Assembly: GCA_963698015.1 (NCBI GenBank)
Contig: OY969109.1
Span: 2,232,001 to 2,296,000, forward strand
Origin: VAXT01 sp963698015
GTDB lineage: Bacteria > Actinomycetota > Thermoleophilia > Gaiellales > Gaiellaceae
Direction: 5' to 3'
DNA length: 64,000 nucleotides
A program made the position numbers and the translations under genes. This document shows, in pieces, positions 7,284 through 17,211 of the stretch. The stretch's first letter is position 1, and each line of letters opens with the position of its first letter. The notes under the pieces were generated by a model, which saw only the letters and a program-made list of their open reading frames with translations, was not told where the DNA came from and ran no database searches.

Positions 7284-8825
7284 TCAGTCCCACGGGGGCG
7301 GGTTGTGCACCCACCGGCCGCCGACCATCGTCGCCACCACCTCGACCTCCGGTAGCTCCTCCGGGGGGATCGCGAGCGGGTCGCGGTCGAGGACGACGAG
7401 GTCCGCGAGGTACCCGGGGAGCAGCTTCCCGCGCCTGCGCTCCTCGCGCGCGAGCCAGGCCGGCGCGAGGATCGTCGCCGCCAGCGCCTCCTCGACCGTG
7501 ACCGCCTGCTCCGAGTGCCACGCCTCGCGCTCGTCGAGCGTCCGGAGCACCCCGGCGCGGATCCCGGCCAGCGGCTCGAGCTCCTCGATCGGCGCGTCGG
7601 ACCCGTTCGCGACCACCGCACCCGTGTCCAGCAGCGAGCGGTACGCGTACGCGCGATCGGTCATCCCGGCCCAGTTGCGCTCCGCGATGTCGCGGTCGGA
7701 CGGGGCGTGGCTGAACTGGACCGAGGCTGCGACACCGAGCTCTCCGAAGCGCGGAATGTCCTCCTCCGCCAAGAGCTGCGCGTGCTCGATGCGCGGCCTG
7801 AGCCCGAGCGGCGCCCACGCGTCGCGGGTCTCCTCGAAGGCGTCGAGCGCGTCGCGGTTCGCGAGATCGCCGATCGCGTGCACTGCGACGGGCCAGCCGG
7901 CCCGTGCACCCGCGCGCACGATCTCGGCGAGCTCCTCGCGGCTCGTGATCTCGACGCCGGAGCCGTCGAGCAGCCGCGCGGTCTGCGAGCCCAGCGTCCC
8001 GTCCATGAACACCTTCAGATAGCCGATACGCAGCCGATCGTCGCCGAGCCCGGCGCGGAGCCCGATCTCCTCCAGCCGGGCGATGTGGTCGTACGGCAGG
8101 GACTGCCAGACGCGGAGCGTGAGCCCGCCCTCGTCGGCCAGGCGCTGCCAGAACCGCAACGCCCCGAGCCAGCCGTCCTTGTCGTGCACGGCGGTCACTC
8201 CACGGGACGCGGCGATCCGGAGCCCTTCGCGCATCGCATCGACGAACTCGTCGTCGGACTCGAGCAGGTAGCGGTCGCGAAACCGCCACGCGGACTCCTC
8301 GCGCAGGACGCCCGTCGGCTCGCCGTCGCCGTCCAACTCGACGACGCCTCCGTCGACCTGGAGATCGCCGTCCGCCTGGGCGAGCGCAGCAGAGTTGAGC
8401 CAGAGCGAGTGGTAGTCGCGGGCCGTGAGCGCGGTCGGCGTGTCTCCGGTGACAGCGTCGAGCGCCTGCCGCGTGGGCTCGACGGCAGGCGACCAGTCGC
8501 CGCTCCGCCAGCCGCGTCCACGAAGCCAGCGGCCGGGCTCGACGGATTCCACCGCCGACGCCACGCGCGCAAGGGTCTCGTCGAGCGAAGCCGAGTCCTC
8601 GAGGCGCACCTCCCGCCGCGCGAGCGACCACGACGGAAAGTGCACGTGCGCGTCGCTGAAGCCGGGCAGGACGCAGCGTCCACCGAGGTCGACGCGGTCG
8701 GGGGAGGCGAGCGCGGTCTCGTGCGTCCCGACCCCGCCCGCCACGTGCTCGCCGGCGATCGCGACCGCCCTGGCGACGGGAATCGACGCGTCCATAGTCC
8801 TGATCGTCCCGCTCTCGATGATCAC
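7284..8825 (-). CDS. YtcJ-like amidohydrolase
   Basis: 513 residues, the normal length of the YtcJ/amidohydrolase-3 family. Visible motifs are GFSDAHVHFPSWS (HxH metal site after the first strand), VHAIGDLANRDALDAFE (conserved AIGD), RIEHAQLL (metal His) and VVANGSDAPIEELEP (catalytic Asp). It should hydrolyse an amide or cyclic amide; the substrate cannot be told from sequence. The gene starts with GTG at 8825, only 10 bp from the divergent VOC gene start. It runs to the convergent hairpin at 7253-7281. Confidence 0.88.
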   Translation of the reverse strand: MIIESGTIRTMDASIPVARAVAIAGEHVAGGVGTHETALASPDRVDLGGRCVLPGFSDAHVHFPSWSLARREVRLEDSASLDETLARVASAVESVEPGRWLRGRGWRSGDWSPAVEPTRQALDAVTGDTPTALTARDYHSLWLNSAALAQADGDLQVDGGVVELDGDGEPTGVLREESAWRFRDRYLLESDDEFVDAMREGLRIAASRGVTAVHDKDGWLGALRFWQRLADEGGLTLRVWQSLPYDHIARLEEIGLRAGLGDDRLRIGYLKVFMDGTLGSQTARLLDGSGVEITSREELAEIVRAGARAGWPVAVHAIGDLANRDALDAFEETRDAWAPLGLRPRIEHAQLLAEEDIPRFGELGVAASVQFSHAPSDRDIAERNWAGMTDRAYAYRSLLDTGAVVANGSDAPIEELEPLAGIRAGVLRTLDEREAWHSEQAVTVEEALAATILAPAWLAREERRRGKLLPGYLADLVVLDRDPLAIPPEELPEVEVVATMVGGRWVHNPPPWD

Positions 8826-8835
8826 AACAGCAAGA

Positions 8836-9210
8836 ATGTCAGCAGTGCTTGATCACGTGACGCTCAACGTCGCCGACGTCGAGGCCGCGAAGGTGTTCTA
8901 CGCGCGTGCGCTCGCGCCGCTCGGCTACGAGCTGACGATGGACTTCGTCGAGGGCGCAGGATTCGCCGCCGGAAGCAAGCCGGACTTCTTCCTCGCGCAG
9001 CGCGGCGAGCCGAGCTCGCCCGTCCACGTCGCCTTCCACAGCTCCGACCGGCACACCGTCGACGCGTTCCACGCAGCGGCGCTGGCCGCAGGCGGACAGG
9101 ACAACGGCCCACCGGGCATCAGGCGCGTCTACCACGAGTACTACTACGGCGCGTACGTCCTCGATCCGGAAGGCAACAACATCGAAGCCGTCACGCACGA
9201 GCCCGAGTGA
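8836..9210 (+). CDS. VOC (glyoxalase/dioxygenase fold) protein, copy 1
   Basis: 124 residues, a two-module VOC fold. It starts LDHVTLNVADVEAAKVFY and ends YYGAYVLDPEGNNIEAV, the usual paired beta-alpha-beta-beta-beta signatures; the metal ligands His (DHV) and Glu (IEAV) are kept. Family members isomerise or add thiols to aldehydes, or bind antibiotics; the substrate is unknown. The first ATG (8836) was chosen; a GTG at 8845 is possible. It is a clear paralogue of the gene at 12068, sharing LAPLGY, DNGPPG and LDPxGNN, and the two flank the sensor kinase gene. Confidence 0.85.
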   Translation: MSAVLDHVTLNVADVEAAKVFYARALAPLGYELTMDFVEGAGFAAGSKPDFFLAQRGEPSSPVHVAFHSSDRHTVDAFHAAALAAGGQDNGPPGIRRVYHEYYYGAYVLDPEGNNIEAVTHEPE

Positions 9211-9306
9211 CCGGCCGCGCCGAGGCCGCCAAGACACACAGCGGCTAGGGTTCTCGCGTTCCTGCGCGAACTTGGTCATGCTCCCCCAAACAACGACTGC
9301 GGCCCC

Positions 9307-12048
9307 TTGAACGTGTCGCCCACATGGTTCAGATCTCACGCCTGGGTCGTGGCCTCGATCGGCCTCGTGCTCGAGGCCGCCGCCACGATTCCTTTCGCGC
9401 TGCTCGATGTCTCCGCGCCGGAGACCTCCGCTGCGCTGGCAATCCTGATCGCAGCCGCGGTCGCGCTCCTCGTCGGGCCGCGGTGGGGCGCCCTGGTCGC
9501 CGCGGCAGGTTGGGCGCTCTTCTTCGCCTTCGTCGTCGATCACGCCGCTCGAGCAATCGTCGCCCTACCCCTCTGGCTTGCGGCGGCGATCCTGGCCGGC
9601 CTCGCGTCCGACCGTCTGCGCCGATCCGAACGAGAGCGCCGGCGCGACGCGAGCGAGCTGGACGCCGTCCGGGGCGACGCGGCCCAGGCGATCGTGGGGC
9701 TCGACTTCGAGGGCAAGATCCTGAGCTGGGATCGAGGGGCGGAACGGATCTACGGCCACAGCGCCGAGGACGTCGCGGGCGGCGACGTCACGCTCCTCGG
9801 CTCGGAAGAAGATGCCGCTCATATCCGCGCCGCTCTCGACCGAGTGGCGAAGGGCGAGCGAGTCGACCGGAGCCACCTCCGCCAGAAGGGCCGGAACGGA
9901 GAGGAGCTCGTGATCTCGATGTCGCTCGCACCGATCAGCGACGGCAGTGGAATCGTCGCCGCGTGCGCTGTCGTCTCCGACGCAACGGAACGGGTGCACG
10001 AGGCCGAACGCCGGTATCGCACCCTCGTGGAGGCTCTCCCGCTCGTGACCCTGATCTCGGCGCCGAACGACCGGAGCACGGTCACGTACGTCAGCCCGCA
10101 GGTCGAACAGCTGCTCGGCTACTCGCCCGCCGAGTGGCAGGACGATCCTGAGCTCTTCGGCAAGCTCCTGCACCCCGACGACAAGGACGAGGTGCTCGCC
10201 GGCGCCAAGCGGAAGTCGACCGCCGCGGCGCCGAGGACGACCGAGTACAGGCTGCTCGCGCGCGGCGGTGGGGTCGTGTGGGTGCGCGAAGAGGTGGCGA
10301 GCGTTCGCGGCCCCGAAGGGAAGCCCCTCTACACGCAGACGCTGCTCATCGACATCGGCGAGCGCAAGCGGGCCGACGAGGAGCGCGAGCGACTGCTGGC
10401 GGCCGAGCGCGAGGCCACGGCCCGGACCGTGGAACGGCAGCGGCGCCTCGACTTCGTGCGCGAGGCCGGCCAGGTGCTGGCCTCGTCGACGGACTATCGG
10501 AGCGCGATCCAGCGCGTCGCCGAGCTGGCCGTTCGCGACTACTCCGACTGGTGCGTCGTCGACGTGATCGAAGACGGGAGCCCTCTCGAGCGACTCGCCG
10601 TCGCGCGGGCGGAGCTCCTGAGCAAGAAAGCCGCCCTCGCTCCGGATGAGGTGCCCGAGGAAGCGGTGCGCCGAGTCGTCGAGACAGGAGGCCTGCAGAT
10701 CGTTCCTGCTCTCGGCGAGGCCTCGAACGGCCGGAGGAAGGGCGCGATTCTCGGCGGAATCGATGCGCGCTCGGCGATCTGCGTCCCGCTCAGAGCGCGG
10801 GAGCGGACGCTCGGAGCACTGACTCTTGCGCGAACCCAGTCCGGCGAGACGTACGGCGCGGACGACCTCGCGCTCGCAGAGGATCTCGCCGGCCGGATCG
10901 CGACCGCTATCGATCGCGGACGGCTCTACCGCGCAGTCGAGGAGCGCGCGGACGCCGCGCGGGTCGTCGCCCATGTCGCCGACGGCGTTCTCCTCGTCGA
11001 TCGGCGCGGCGTCGTGCGCCTCTGGAATCCGGCGGCGGAGGCGATCACCGCGATTGCCGCCGGCGACGTTCTCGGCCACTCGGCGACGGACGCGATTCCG
11101 GGGTGGAAGGACGCGGTCGACACGGTCCCGGTCTCGACCTCGCCCGACCCGGGGCAGCCGGAGGTCGTGATCCCGTTCGAGACCGACGGAGGCGAGCGTT
11201 GGATCTCGATCTCGGGCGTGAACTTCTACGGAGGAACCGTCTACGCGTTTCGCGACCTGACCGAGGTACATCATCTCGAGGAGCTGAAAGCCGACTTCAT
11301 CGCCACGGCCTCGCACGAGCTGCGCACGCCGCTCGCCGCGGTCTACGGAGCCGCGCAGACGCTCCTGCGTCACGACTTCGCGCTCGACGAAGGCGGCCGG
11401 AACCGTTTCATCTCGTTGATCGCCGACGAGTCGGAGCGCCTCGGACGGATCGTCAACGAGATTCTGCTCGCGAACCAGCTCGACGCAGGGCGCCTCGATC
11501 TGGGAACGGAGCCGTTCGACTCGGTCGAGGTGGTCGAGCGCGTCGTGGAGGCGACACAGGCCTACGCTCCGGCGGAGGTCACGCTCGAGGTCAGCGCCGG
11601 AGAGGAGCTCCCACTCGTCGCGGCCGACAAGGACAAGGTGCGGCAGGTCCTCGTCAACCTCGTCGAGAACGCGATCAAGTACTCGCCGGACGGCGGCACG
11701 ATCGAGGTCGGCGTCGAGAGCCAGGAGGTCGGCGACGTCCGCTTCTGGGTGCGGGACGAGGGCCTGGGCATCCCGGAGGGCGAGGAGCAGCGGATCTTCG
11801 AGAAGTTCTACCGCCTGGATCCGCAGATGTCCCGCGGCGTGGGCGGCACGGGGCTCGGGCTCTACATCTGCAACGAGCTCGTCAGCCGCATGGGCGGGCG
11901 GATCTGGGTCGAGGCCAACGGGAAGAAGGGCTCGACGTTCCTCTTCGAGCTCCAGGCCGCCGAGCCGGCTCTGACCGCTGATGGGAGAGCCGAGTCGGTC
12001 GAGTTGCACGGATTCGTCACGCGGGCCCGGCGCATGCCCCACAGGTAA
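9307..12048 (+). CDS. Multi-PAS/GAF membrane sensor histidine kinase
   Basis: 913 residues. About four hydrophobic segments lie within residues 13-101. Then come PAS 1 (about 125-240), PAS 2 with a PAC end (245-370, GERKRADEERERL), a GAF domain (about 395-545), PAS 3 (555-655), HisKA with the phospho-acceptor in TASHELRTPLAAVYG (about 668-678) and HATPase with NLVENAIKYSPDGG (N box), VRDEGLGIP and GGTGLGLYICNEL. It autophosphorylates and passes phosphate to a response regulator that is not encoded nearby. The open frame begins with TTG at 9307; GTG at 9313 is an alternative. The C-terminal tail after about 895 (TADGRAESVEL...) is not conserved in kinases. Confidence 0.9.
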   Translation: MNVSPTWFRSHAWVVASIGLVLEAAATIPFALLDVSAPETSAALAILIAAAVALLVGPRWGALVAAAGWALFFAFVVDHAARAIVALPLWLAAAILAGLASDRLRRSERERRRDASELDAVRGDAAQAIVGLDFEGKILSWDRGAERIYGHSAEDVAGGDVTLLGSEEDAAHIRAALDRVAKGERVDRSHLRQKGRNGEELVISMSLAPISDGSGIVAACAVVSDATERVHEAERRYRTLVEALPLVTLISAPNDRSTVTYVSPQVEQLLGYSPAEWQDDPELFGKLLHPDDKDEVLAGAKRKSTAAAPRTTEYRLLARGGGVVWVREEVASVRGPEGKPLYTQTLLIDIGERKRADEERERLLAAEREATARTVERQRRLDFVREAGQVLASSTDYRSAIQRVAELAVRDYSDWCVVDVIEDGSPLERLAVARAELLSKKAALAPDEVPEEAVRRVVETGGLQIVPALGEASNGRRKGAILGGIDARSAICVPLRARERTLGALTLARTQSGETYGADDLALAEDLAGRIATAIDRGRLYRAVEERADAARVVAHVADGVLLVDRRGVVRLWNPAAEAITAIAAGDVLGHSATDAIPGWKDAVDTVPVSTSPDPGQPEVVIPFETDGGERWISISGVNFYGGTVYAFRDLTEVHHLEELKADFIATASHELRTPLAAVYGAAQTLLRHDFALDEGGRNRFISLIADESERLGRIVNEILLANQLDAGRLDLGTEPFDSVEVVERVVEATQAYAPAEVTLEVSAGEELPLVAADKDKVRQVLVNLVENAIKYSPDGGTIEVGVESQEVGDVRFWVRDEGLGIPEGEEQRIFEKFYRLDPQMSRGVGGTGLGLYICNELVSRMGGRIWVEANGKKGSTFLFELQAAEPALTADGRAESVELHGFVTRARRMPHR

Positions 12049-12067
12049 GCCCCGTCCACGAGCTTCC

Positions 12068-12424
12068 GTGATCGATCACGTCACGCTGCGCGTCTCGGAC
12101 TTCCAGGCCTCGAGGGCGTTCTACGAGACCGTGCTCGCACCGCTCGGGTACGCGGCTCCGTGGTCCGACGAGGAGCAGCGCGCGGCCGACTGGGGCGACC
12201 TCTCGATCTCGCAGGACGACAAGCCGCTGAGCGAGAACGTGCACCTCGCGTTCGTGGCCCAAAACCGGGCCGAGGTGGAGGAGTTCCACCGGATCGCGAT
12301 CGAGGCCGGGTATCGCGACAACGGGCCTCCGGGCGAACGGAAGTACCACCAGGGCTACTACGCAGCGTTCGTACTCGATCCCGACGGCAACAACGTCGAG
12401 GCCGTCTTCCACGATCGGCCGTGA
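12068..12424 (+). CDS. VOC protein, copy 2
   Basis: 118 residues beginning at GTG 12068 (IDHVTLRVSDFQASRAFY), 19 nt after the kinase stop. The second module ends YYAAFVLDPDGNNVEAV with the metal Glu, and HLAF holds the matching His. It is about the same length as copy 1 at 8836 and shares its motifs, so the pair probably arose by duplication around the kinase gene. The small gap suggests it is co-transcribed with the kinase. Substrate unknown. Confidence 0.85.
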   Translation: MIDHVTLRVSDFQASRAFYETVLAPLGYAAPWSDEEQRAADWGDLSISQDDKPLSENVHLAFVAQNRAEVEEFHRIAIEAGYRDNGPPGERKYHQGYYAAFVLDPDGNNVEAVFHDRP

Positions 12425-12460
12425 AGCGGCCTGTCCGCGAAGCGGACCAGTGGAGGGGGT

Positions 12461-12486
12461 TCGGGGGAACCGGGAGGTTCCCCCGA
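12461..12486 (+). terminator. 11-bp hairpin after VOC copy 2
   Basis: TCGGGGGAACC (12461-12471), loop GGGA, GGTTCCCCCGA (12476-12486), a perfect stem followed by GGCAAATAG. A smaller stem GTCCGC/GCGGAC (12433-12446) lies before it. It separates the kinase/VOC unit from the acyl-CoA dehydrogenase gene. Confidence 0.55.
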
Positions 12487-12492
12487 GGCAAA

Positions 12493-12498
12493 TAGAAT
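12493..12498 (+). promoter_or_regulatory. -10 box, leaderless acyl-CoA dehydrogenase gene
   Basis: TAGAAT lies 7 nt before the GTG at 12506, with no ribosome site. It supports the GTG as start. Confidence 0.5.
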
Positions 12499-12505
12499 CG
12501 TCAGC

Positions 12506-13688
12506 GTGGCCTATGACCCGCTGACAGACGAGCAACGCGAGATCCGCGACCTCGTGCGCACGCTCGCGCGGGAGCGCGTGGCGCCGCGCGCGGCCGAGAT
12601 CGACAAGACGGCCGAGTTTCCATGGGACATGGTCGAGCTCTTCCGCGAGCACGAGCTCTTCGGCCTGCCCTTCGAGGAGCAGTACGGCGGCACCGGGACG
12701 GGCGCGTCTGATGGTCATCGTCGCGGTCGAGGAGCTGTCGAAGGTGTGCGCGACGACGGGGCTGATCATGGCCGTGCAGGAACTGGGGTCGCTCGGCATC
12801 AAGCTCGCGGGGACCGACGAGCAGAAGGAGCGGTTCCTGCCGCGGCTGGCGAGCGGCGAGTGGCTTCCTGCATACGCGCTGACGGAGCCGGGCTCGGGCT
12901 CCGACTCGGCGGCGATGCGCACCGAGGCGCGGCTCGACGGAGACGCGTACGTCCTCAACGGCGGCAAGCGCTTCATCACGAACGCGGGCGTCGCCGGGCT
13001 CTACGTCGTGTTCGCGAAGACCGACCCCGAGGCGGGCCATTCGGGGATCTCCGCGTTCGTCGTCGAGGCCGACACTCCAGGGCTCGAGATCGGGCGGATC
13101 GAGCCGAAGATGGGGATCAAGGGCTCGACGACCGGCGAGATCTTCTTCAACGACATGCGCGTGCCGGCGGGCAACCTGCTCGGCGAGGAGGGCGAGGGGT
13201 TCAAGATCGCGATGCGGATCCTCGACCGCTCGCGGCCCGGGATCGCGGCGCAGGGGCTCGGGCTGGCGCAGGGCGCGACCGACTACGCGCTCGAGTACGC
13301 GAGGACGCGCGAGACGATGGGCAAGCCGATCGCCCAGCACCAGCTGATCGCGTCGATGCTCGCGGACATGGAGACGAAGTGCGAGGCGGCGCGCGGGCTG
13401 CTCTACAAGATCGGGCTGATGATCGACGAGGGCGCGCCGGACGACGAGCTGACGAAGGTCTCGGCGATGGCCAAGGTGTACTGCACGGACGTGGCCATGG
13501 AGGTGACGACAGACGCGGTGCAGGTCCTCGGCGGCTACGGCTACATGCAGGAGTACCCGGTCGAGCGCATGATGCGCGACGCGAAGATCACGCAGATCTA
13601 CGAGGGCACGAACCAGATCCAGCGGCTCGTGATCGCCCGCGAGATGCTGAAGGAGAACCGGGCCTTCTTGCTCGCAGGCGTTGGCTGA
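12506..13688 (+). CDS. Acyl-CoA dehydrogenase (single-base frameshift)
   Basis: The protein starts MAYDPLTDEQREIRDLVRTL and runs in one frame to QYGGTGTGA, then continues as LMVIVAVEELSKVCATTGLI one frame later. Dropping one base (T12707) joins the two into a normal ~393-residue enzyme with YALTEPGSGSD, the FAD segment and the terminal YEGTNQIQRLVIAREML. The base catalyst region is EGTNQ-type, as in short- and branched-chain enzymes. It oxidises an acyl-CoA to enoyl-CoA and passes electrons to ETF. Either the gene is broken or the extra T is a sequencing error; all conserved residues after the shift are intact, which favours a very recent event or an error. Confidence 0.85.
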
Positions 13689-14603
13689 CGAAGAGCTCCG
13701 CGTCGGGCGCCGCCGGTGCGCCTCGACCAGTCCGGACAAGGTGCTCTTTCCGCGTGAGCGGGTCACGAAGGCCGACCTCGCGGACTACTACGCCGAGGTC
13801 GGGCCGGTGATCGTGCCGCACCTGAAGAACCGGCCGTTCACGCTCAAGCGCTACCCGCACGGCATTCACGGCCAGGCGTACTTCCACAAGCAGGCGCCGA
13901 AAGGGAAAGCCGGACTGGGTCCCGACGCGGCAGTTCCGCACCTGGCCGCGCGAAGGCGAGTCGCGGCTCGTCGATTTCACGCTCGTGAACGAGCCGGCCG
14001 CAGTCGTGTGGATGGTGCAGATGAACTGCATCGACATGAACGCGTGGTACTCGCGCGTCGACAAGCCCGACCGTCCGGACTACGTCGTCTTCGACCTCGA
14101 CCCGCCGGAGACACGGAACGGCTTCGTCCAGGCGATTCGCGTCGCGCACCTCGTGCGGGAGGCGCTCGATCGCGCTCGGGCTGCGCTCGTACGTGAAGAC
14201 GAGCGGCGCCGACGGGATTCACGTCCTCGTGCCGATCGCGCGCCGCTACTCGTTCCCCGAGGCGTACGAGCTGGCGGAGCTGGTGTCGCGCGGACTCGAG
14301 GCGGAGAACCCGGGGCTCGTCACGACCGAGTGGCTGAAGAAGAAGCGTCGCGGCGTGCTCGTCGACCACCGTCAGAACGGGCACGGAAAGACGATCGCCT
14401 CCGCCTACTCGGTGCGGCCGAAGCCGGGGGCGCCGGTGTCGACGCCGCTGCGCTGGGAGGAGCTCGGCGAGAAGGTGCGGCCGCGCGACTTCGGGATGCG
14501 CGAGGCGCTGGCTCGGATCGAGAAGCACGGCGACCTCTTCGAGCCCGTGCTGCAAGGCGGACAGGCGTTGGGACCGGCGCTTCGCTCTCTGCGCGCGGCG
14601 TGA
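13681..14603 (+). CDS. LigD-type DNA polymerase/primase domain protein (two frameshifts)
   Basis: Three frame segments together give a full LigD polymerase (PolDom) protein of about 306 residues. Segment 1 is TSPDKVLFPRERVTKADLADYYAEV to KQAPKGK. Segment 2 holds NEPAAVVWMVQMNCIDMNAWYSRVD and YVVFDLDPPE (catalytic Asp-x-Asp). Segment 3 holds KTSGADGIHVLVPIARRYSF and TTEWLKKKRRGVLVDHRQNG. The shifts are single extra bases near 13909 and at 14171. PolDom fills gaps and adds ribonucleotides in Ku-dependent end joining; no Ku or ligase domain lies here. It starts with TTG overlapping the previous gene by 8 nt. It is a pseudogene or has sequencing errors. Confidence 0.82.
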
Positions 14604-15985
14604 AGAGCGCCGTCGTCATCGGCTCCGGGCCGAACGGGCTCGCGGCCGCGATCACGATGGCGCGCGCCGGGTGGGACGTGACCGTGCACGAGGCGGCAGC
14701 GACGATCGGCGGCGGCGTTCGGTCCGAGGAGCTGACGCTGCCGGGCTTCACGCACGACGTGTGCTCGGCGATCCACCCCCTCGGGCGCGACTCCCCGTTC
14801 TTCCGGGACCTCGAGCTCCCCGTCGACTGGGTCCAGCCGCCGGCTCCCGCGGCGCACCCGCTCGACGATGGGACGGCCGCGGTCACCGAGCGCTCGTTCC
14901 TCGCCACGGCCGAGGGGCTCGGGGAGGATCGCGCCCCCTATCTACGTCTCCTCGATCGCATCGTCTCGCGCTGGAGCGACTTCGAGCCCGTCGTCCTCGG
15001 CCCGTTCCTGCCTCGACCGAACCGTCTGCTGCACGCGGTCGACCTCTCCGTCACCCGGGCCGGGCTCTCGAGCGCGACCGGCCTCGCGAAGCGCTTGCGG
15101 TCCGACCGAGGGCGCGCCCTCCTGGCCGGCCACGCCGCGCACTCGATGCTCCCGCTCGAGACGCGGCCGAGCGGAGGAATAGGCCTGTTCCTGATCGCCA
15201 CGGCGCACGTCTTCGGCTGGGGCTTTCCGCGCGGAGGGTCGCAGCGGCTCGCCGACGCACTGGCCGACCGTCTCGAAGAGCTCGGCGGGGAGATCCGCAC
15301 CGAGAGCCCCGTTGACGAGCTGCCTCGCGCGGATGTCGTGCTGGCCGACGTCGTGCCGCGAGAGCTTCTTCGCATCGCCGGCGGCAAGCTGCCCGCTCAC
15401 TACGCCAAAGCGCTTCGCCGCTACCGGCACGGGCCGGGGGTCTTCAAGCTCGACTGGGCTCTCGACGGCCCGATCCCCTGGAAGGCTGTCGACTGTGGGC
15501 GCGCAGCGACCGTCCACCTCGGCGGCACGCTCGAGGAGATCGCCGAGTCGGAGCGGTCGCCCGGCGCCGAGCGGCCGTTCGTCCTCCTCACGCAGCCCTC
15601 GCTCTTCGACGACACCCGTGCTCCTGCCGGGAAACACACCGCCTGGGCCTACTGTCACGTGCCTCTCGACTCGACGGAAGACATGACCGAGCGGATCGAG
15701 GCGCAGGTCGAGCGCTTCGCGCCGGGCTTCCGCGACCTGATCCTCGCCCGACATGCGATTGGGCCGGCTGACTTCGAACGCCGCAACCGGAACATCGTCG
15801 GCGGCGACATCAACGGCGGGACGATGGATCTGCGCCAGCTTTTCTTCCGCCCGGTGCGGAAGCTCGTTCCGTATCGCACTCCGCTGAAAGGCCTCTACCT
15901 CTGCTCGTCCTCGACACCGCCGGGCGGAGGCGTCCACGGAATGTGCGGGTATTCGGCCGCGCTCACTGCGCTGAGAGATGGTTAG
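14600..15985 (+). CDS. Phytoene-desaturase-like FAD oxidoreductase
   Basis: 461 residues starting at GTG 14600, which overlaps the LigD stop (GTGA). The N-terminus has the FAD-binding motif VVIGSGPNGLAAAITMARAGWDV; the C-terminus has LYLCSSSTPPGGGVHGMCGYSAA, the conserved FAD loop of CrtI/NDP-type proteins. Such enzymes desaturate or isomerise polyenes, or act on other lipids; the related actinobacterial NAD(P)/FAD proteins are mostly uncharacterised. No carotenoid genes are near, so a carotenoid role is not supported by context. Confidence 0.83.
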   Translation: MKSAVVIGSGPNGLAAAITMARAGWDVTVHEAAATIGGGVRSEELTLPGFTHDVCSAIHPLGRDSPFFRDLELPVDWVQPPAPAAHPLDDGTAAVTERSFLATAEGLGEDRAPYLRLLDRIVSRWSDFEPVVLGPFLPRPNRLLHAVDLSVTRAGLSSATGLAKRLRSDRGRALLAGHAAHSMLPLETRPSGGIGLFLIATAHVFGWGFPRGGSQRLADALADRLEELGGEIRTESPVDELPRADVVLADVVPRELLRIAGGKLPAHYAKALRRYRHGPGVFKLDWALDGPIPWKAVDCGRAATVHLGGTLEEIAESERSPGAERPFVLLTQPSLFDDTRAPAGKHTAWAYCHVPLDSTEDMTERIEAQVERFAPGFRDLILARHAIGPADFERRNRNIVGGDINGGTMDLRQLFFRPVRKLVPYRTPLKGLYLCSSSTPPGGGVHGMCGYSAALTALRDG

Positions 15986-15988
15986 GCT
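15983..15988 (+). promoter_or_regulatory. -10 box, leaderless aminotransferase gene
   Basis: TAGGCT lies 7 nt before the GTG at 15996. It overlaps the stop codon of the preceding gene and favours GTG 15996 over the upstream ATG at 15978. Confidence 0.45.
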
Positions 15989-15995
15989 CGGTCGC

Positions 15996-17172
15996 GTGAG
16001 CACGACCGCCGCACTCGACGTCGCCGCCGTCCGCGCGCGCTTCACGGCGCTGCAGCGGCCGCTCGCCTTCTTCGACGGGCCGGGCGGCACGCAGTGCCCT
16101 GACGAGGTGATCGACGCGATCGCGGGCTACCTCCGCGAGTCGAACGCAAACGTCGGCGCCCCTTACGAAACGTCGCGGCGGACTGACGCGCTCATCGAGC
16201 ACGCGCGCCAACGTGCGGCCGACTTTCTCGGCTGCGATGCCGGGGAGGTCGCGTTCGGGCCGAGCATGACGGGCCTCAACTTCCTGCTCACGCGCGCCTT
16301 CGCTCGTACGCTGCGCGCGGGCGACGAGGTGCTCGTGACGAAGCTCGACCACGACGCGAACGTGGCGCCGTGGCTGGAGTTGCAGCACGACCTCGGGATC
16401 GTCGTTCGCTTCGTCGAGGTGACGGACGACCTCGCGCTCGACTACGACGATCTGGAGCGGCAACTCTCCGAACGCACCAGCGTGGTCGCCTTCCCGGTCG
16501 CGGCGAACTCCGTCGGCACCGCAGTCGATGTTCGCCGCGTCGTCGACCTCGCGCACTCGGCGGGCGCGCTCGCCTGGGCGGACGCCGTCCACTTCGGCCC
16601 GCACGGCCCGATCGACGTCGCCGCCTGGGACGTCGACGTGCTGATCTGCTCGCCGTACAAGTTCTACGGCCCGCATCTCGGGCTGGCCTTCGGCAGGCGC
16701 GACCTGCTGGCGGGCTGGCGCCCGTACAAGGTGCGACCGGCGGCGAACGAGCCGGTGGGCGCGCGGTTCGAGCTGGGCACGCTCCAGCACGAGCTGCTCG
16801 CCGGCTTCGTCGCCGCCGTCGACTACATCGACTCGCTCGGCTGGGACGCCATCACGCGTCACGAACACGAGCTGGGCGAGCGTTTCCTCGCGGGACTGCC
16901 CTCGAGCATTCGCTTGTACGGGCTGCGGACCATGACCGGCCGTGTGCCGACGTTCTGCTTCGACGTCCCAGGGCTCAGCCCCGAGGAAACCGCCGAGCGG
17001 CTCGCCGAGCGCGACCTCGCGGTCTGGTGGGGCAACTACTACGCGCTGGAGACGATGAAGCGCCTAGGGCTCGACACGGAACAGGGCGCCGTCCGCGCCG
17101 GGATCGTCCACTACAACACGGCCGAACGAGGTCGACCGCCTGCTCGCCGGGCTCGGCGAGCTCACCGAATGA
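15996..17172 (+). CDS. Cysteine-desulfurase-like PLP enzyme (class V; 3' frameshift)
   Basis: About 391 residues of the class-V aminotransferase fold, closest in look to the cysteine-desulfurase-like (isopenicillin-N-epimerase-like) family: FFDGPGGTQCPDEV at the N-terminus, GPSMTGLNFLLTRAF, and the PLP lysine in CSPYKFYGPH (about Lys222). GTG 15996 is preferred as start because a TAGGCT box lies 7 nt upstream. An extra C at about 17127 shifts the frame; without it the protein ends AEEVDRLLAGLGELTE at 17172, the expected family C-terminus. The shift affects only the last ~15 residues, so the enzyme may still fold. Confidence 0.82.
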
Positions 17173-17211
17173 GGAGCGCGAAGCGCAGCGAGCGCCCCCT
17201 TCTGTGTCCAC

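Noticed and set aside
12690..12720. Programmed ribosomal frameshifting at the six +1 sites
   Set aside because: The sites share no slippery sequence or common context, and they hit unrelated housekeeping genes.
14600..15985. A carotenoid biosynthesis gene cluster around the phytoene-desaturase-like gene
   Set aside because: No phytoene synthase, cyclase or prenyltransferase gene is nearby; neighbours are LigD and a PLP enzyme.
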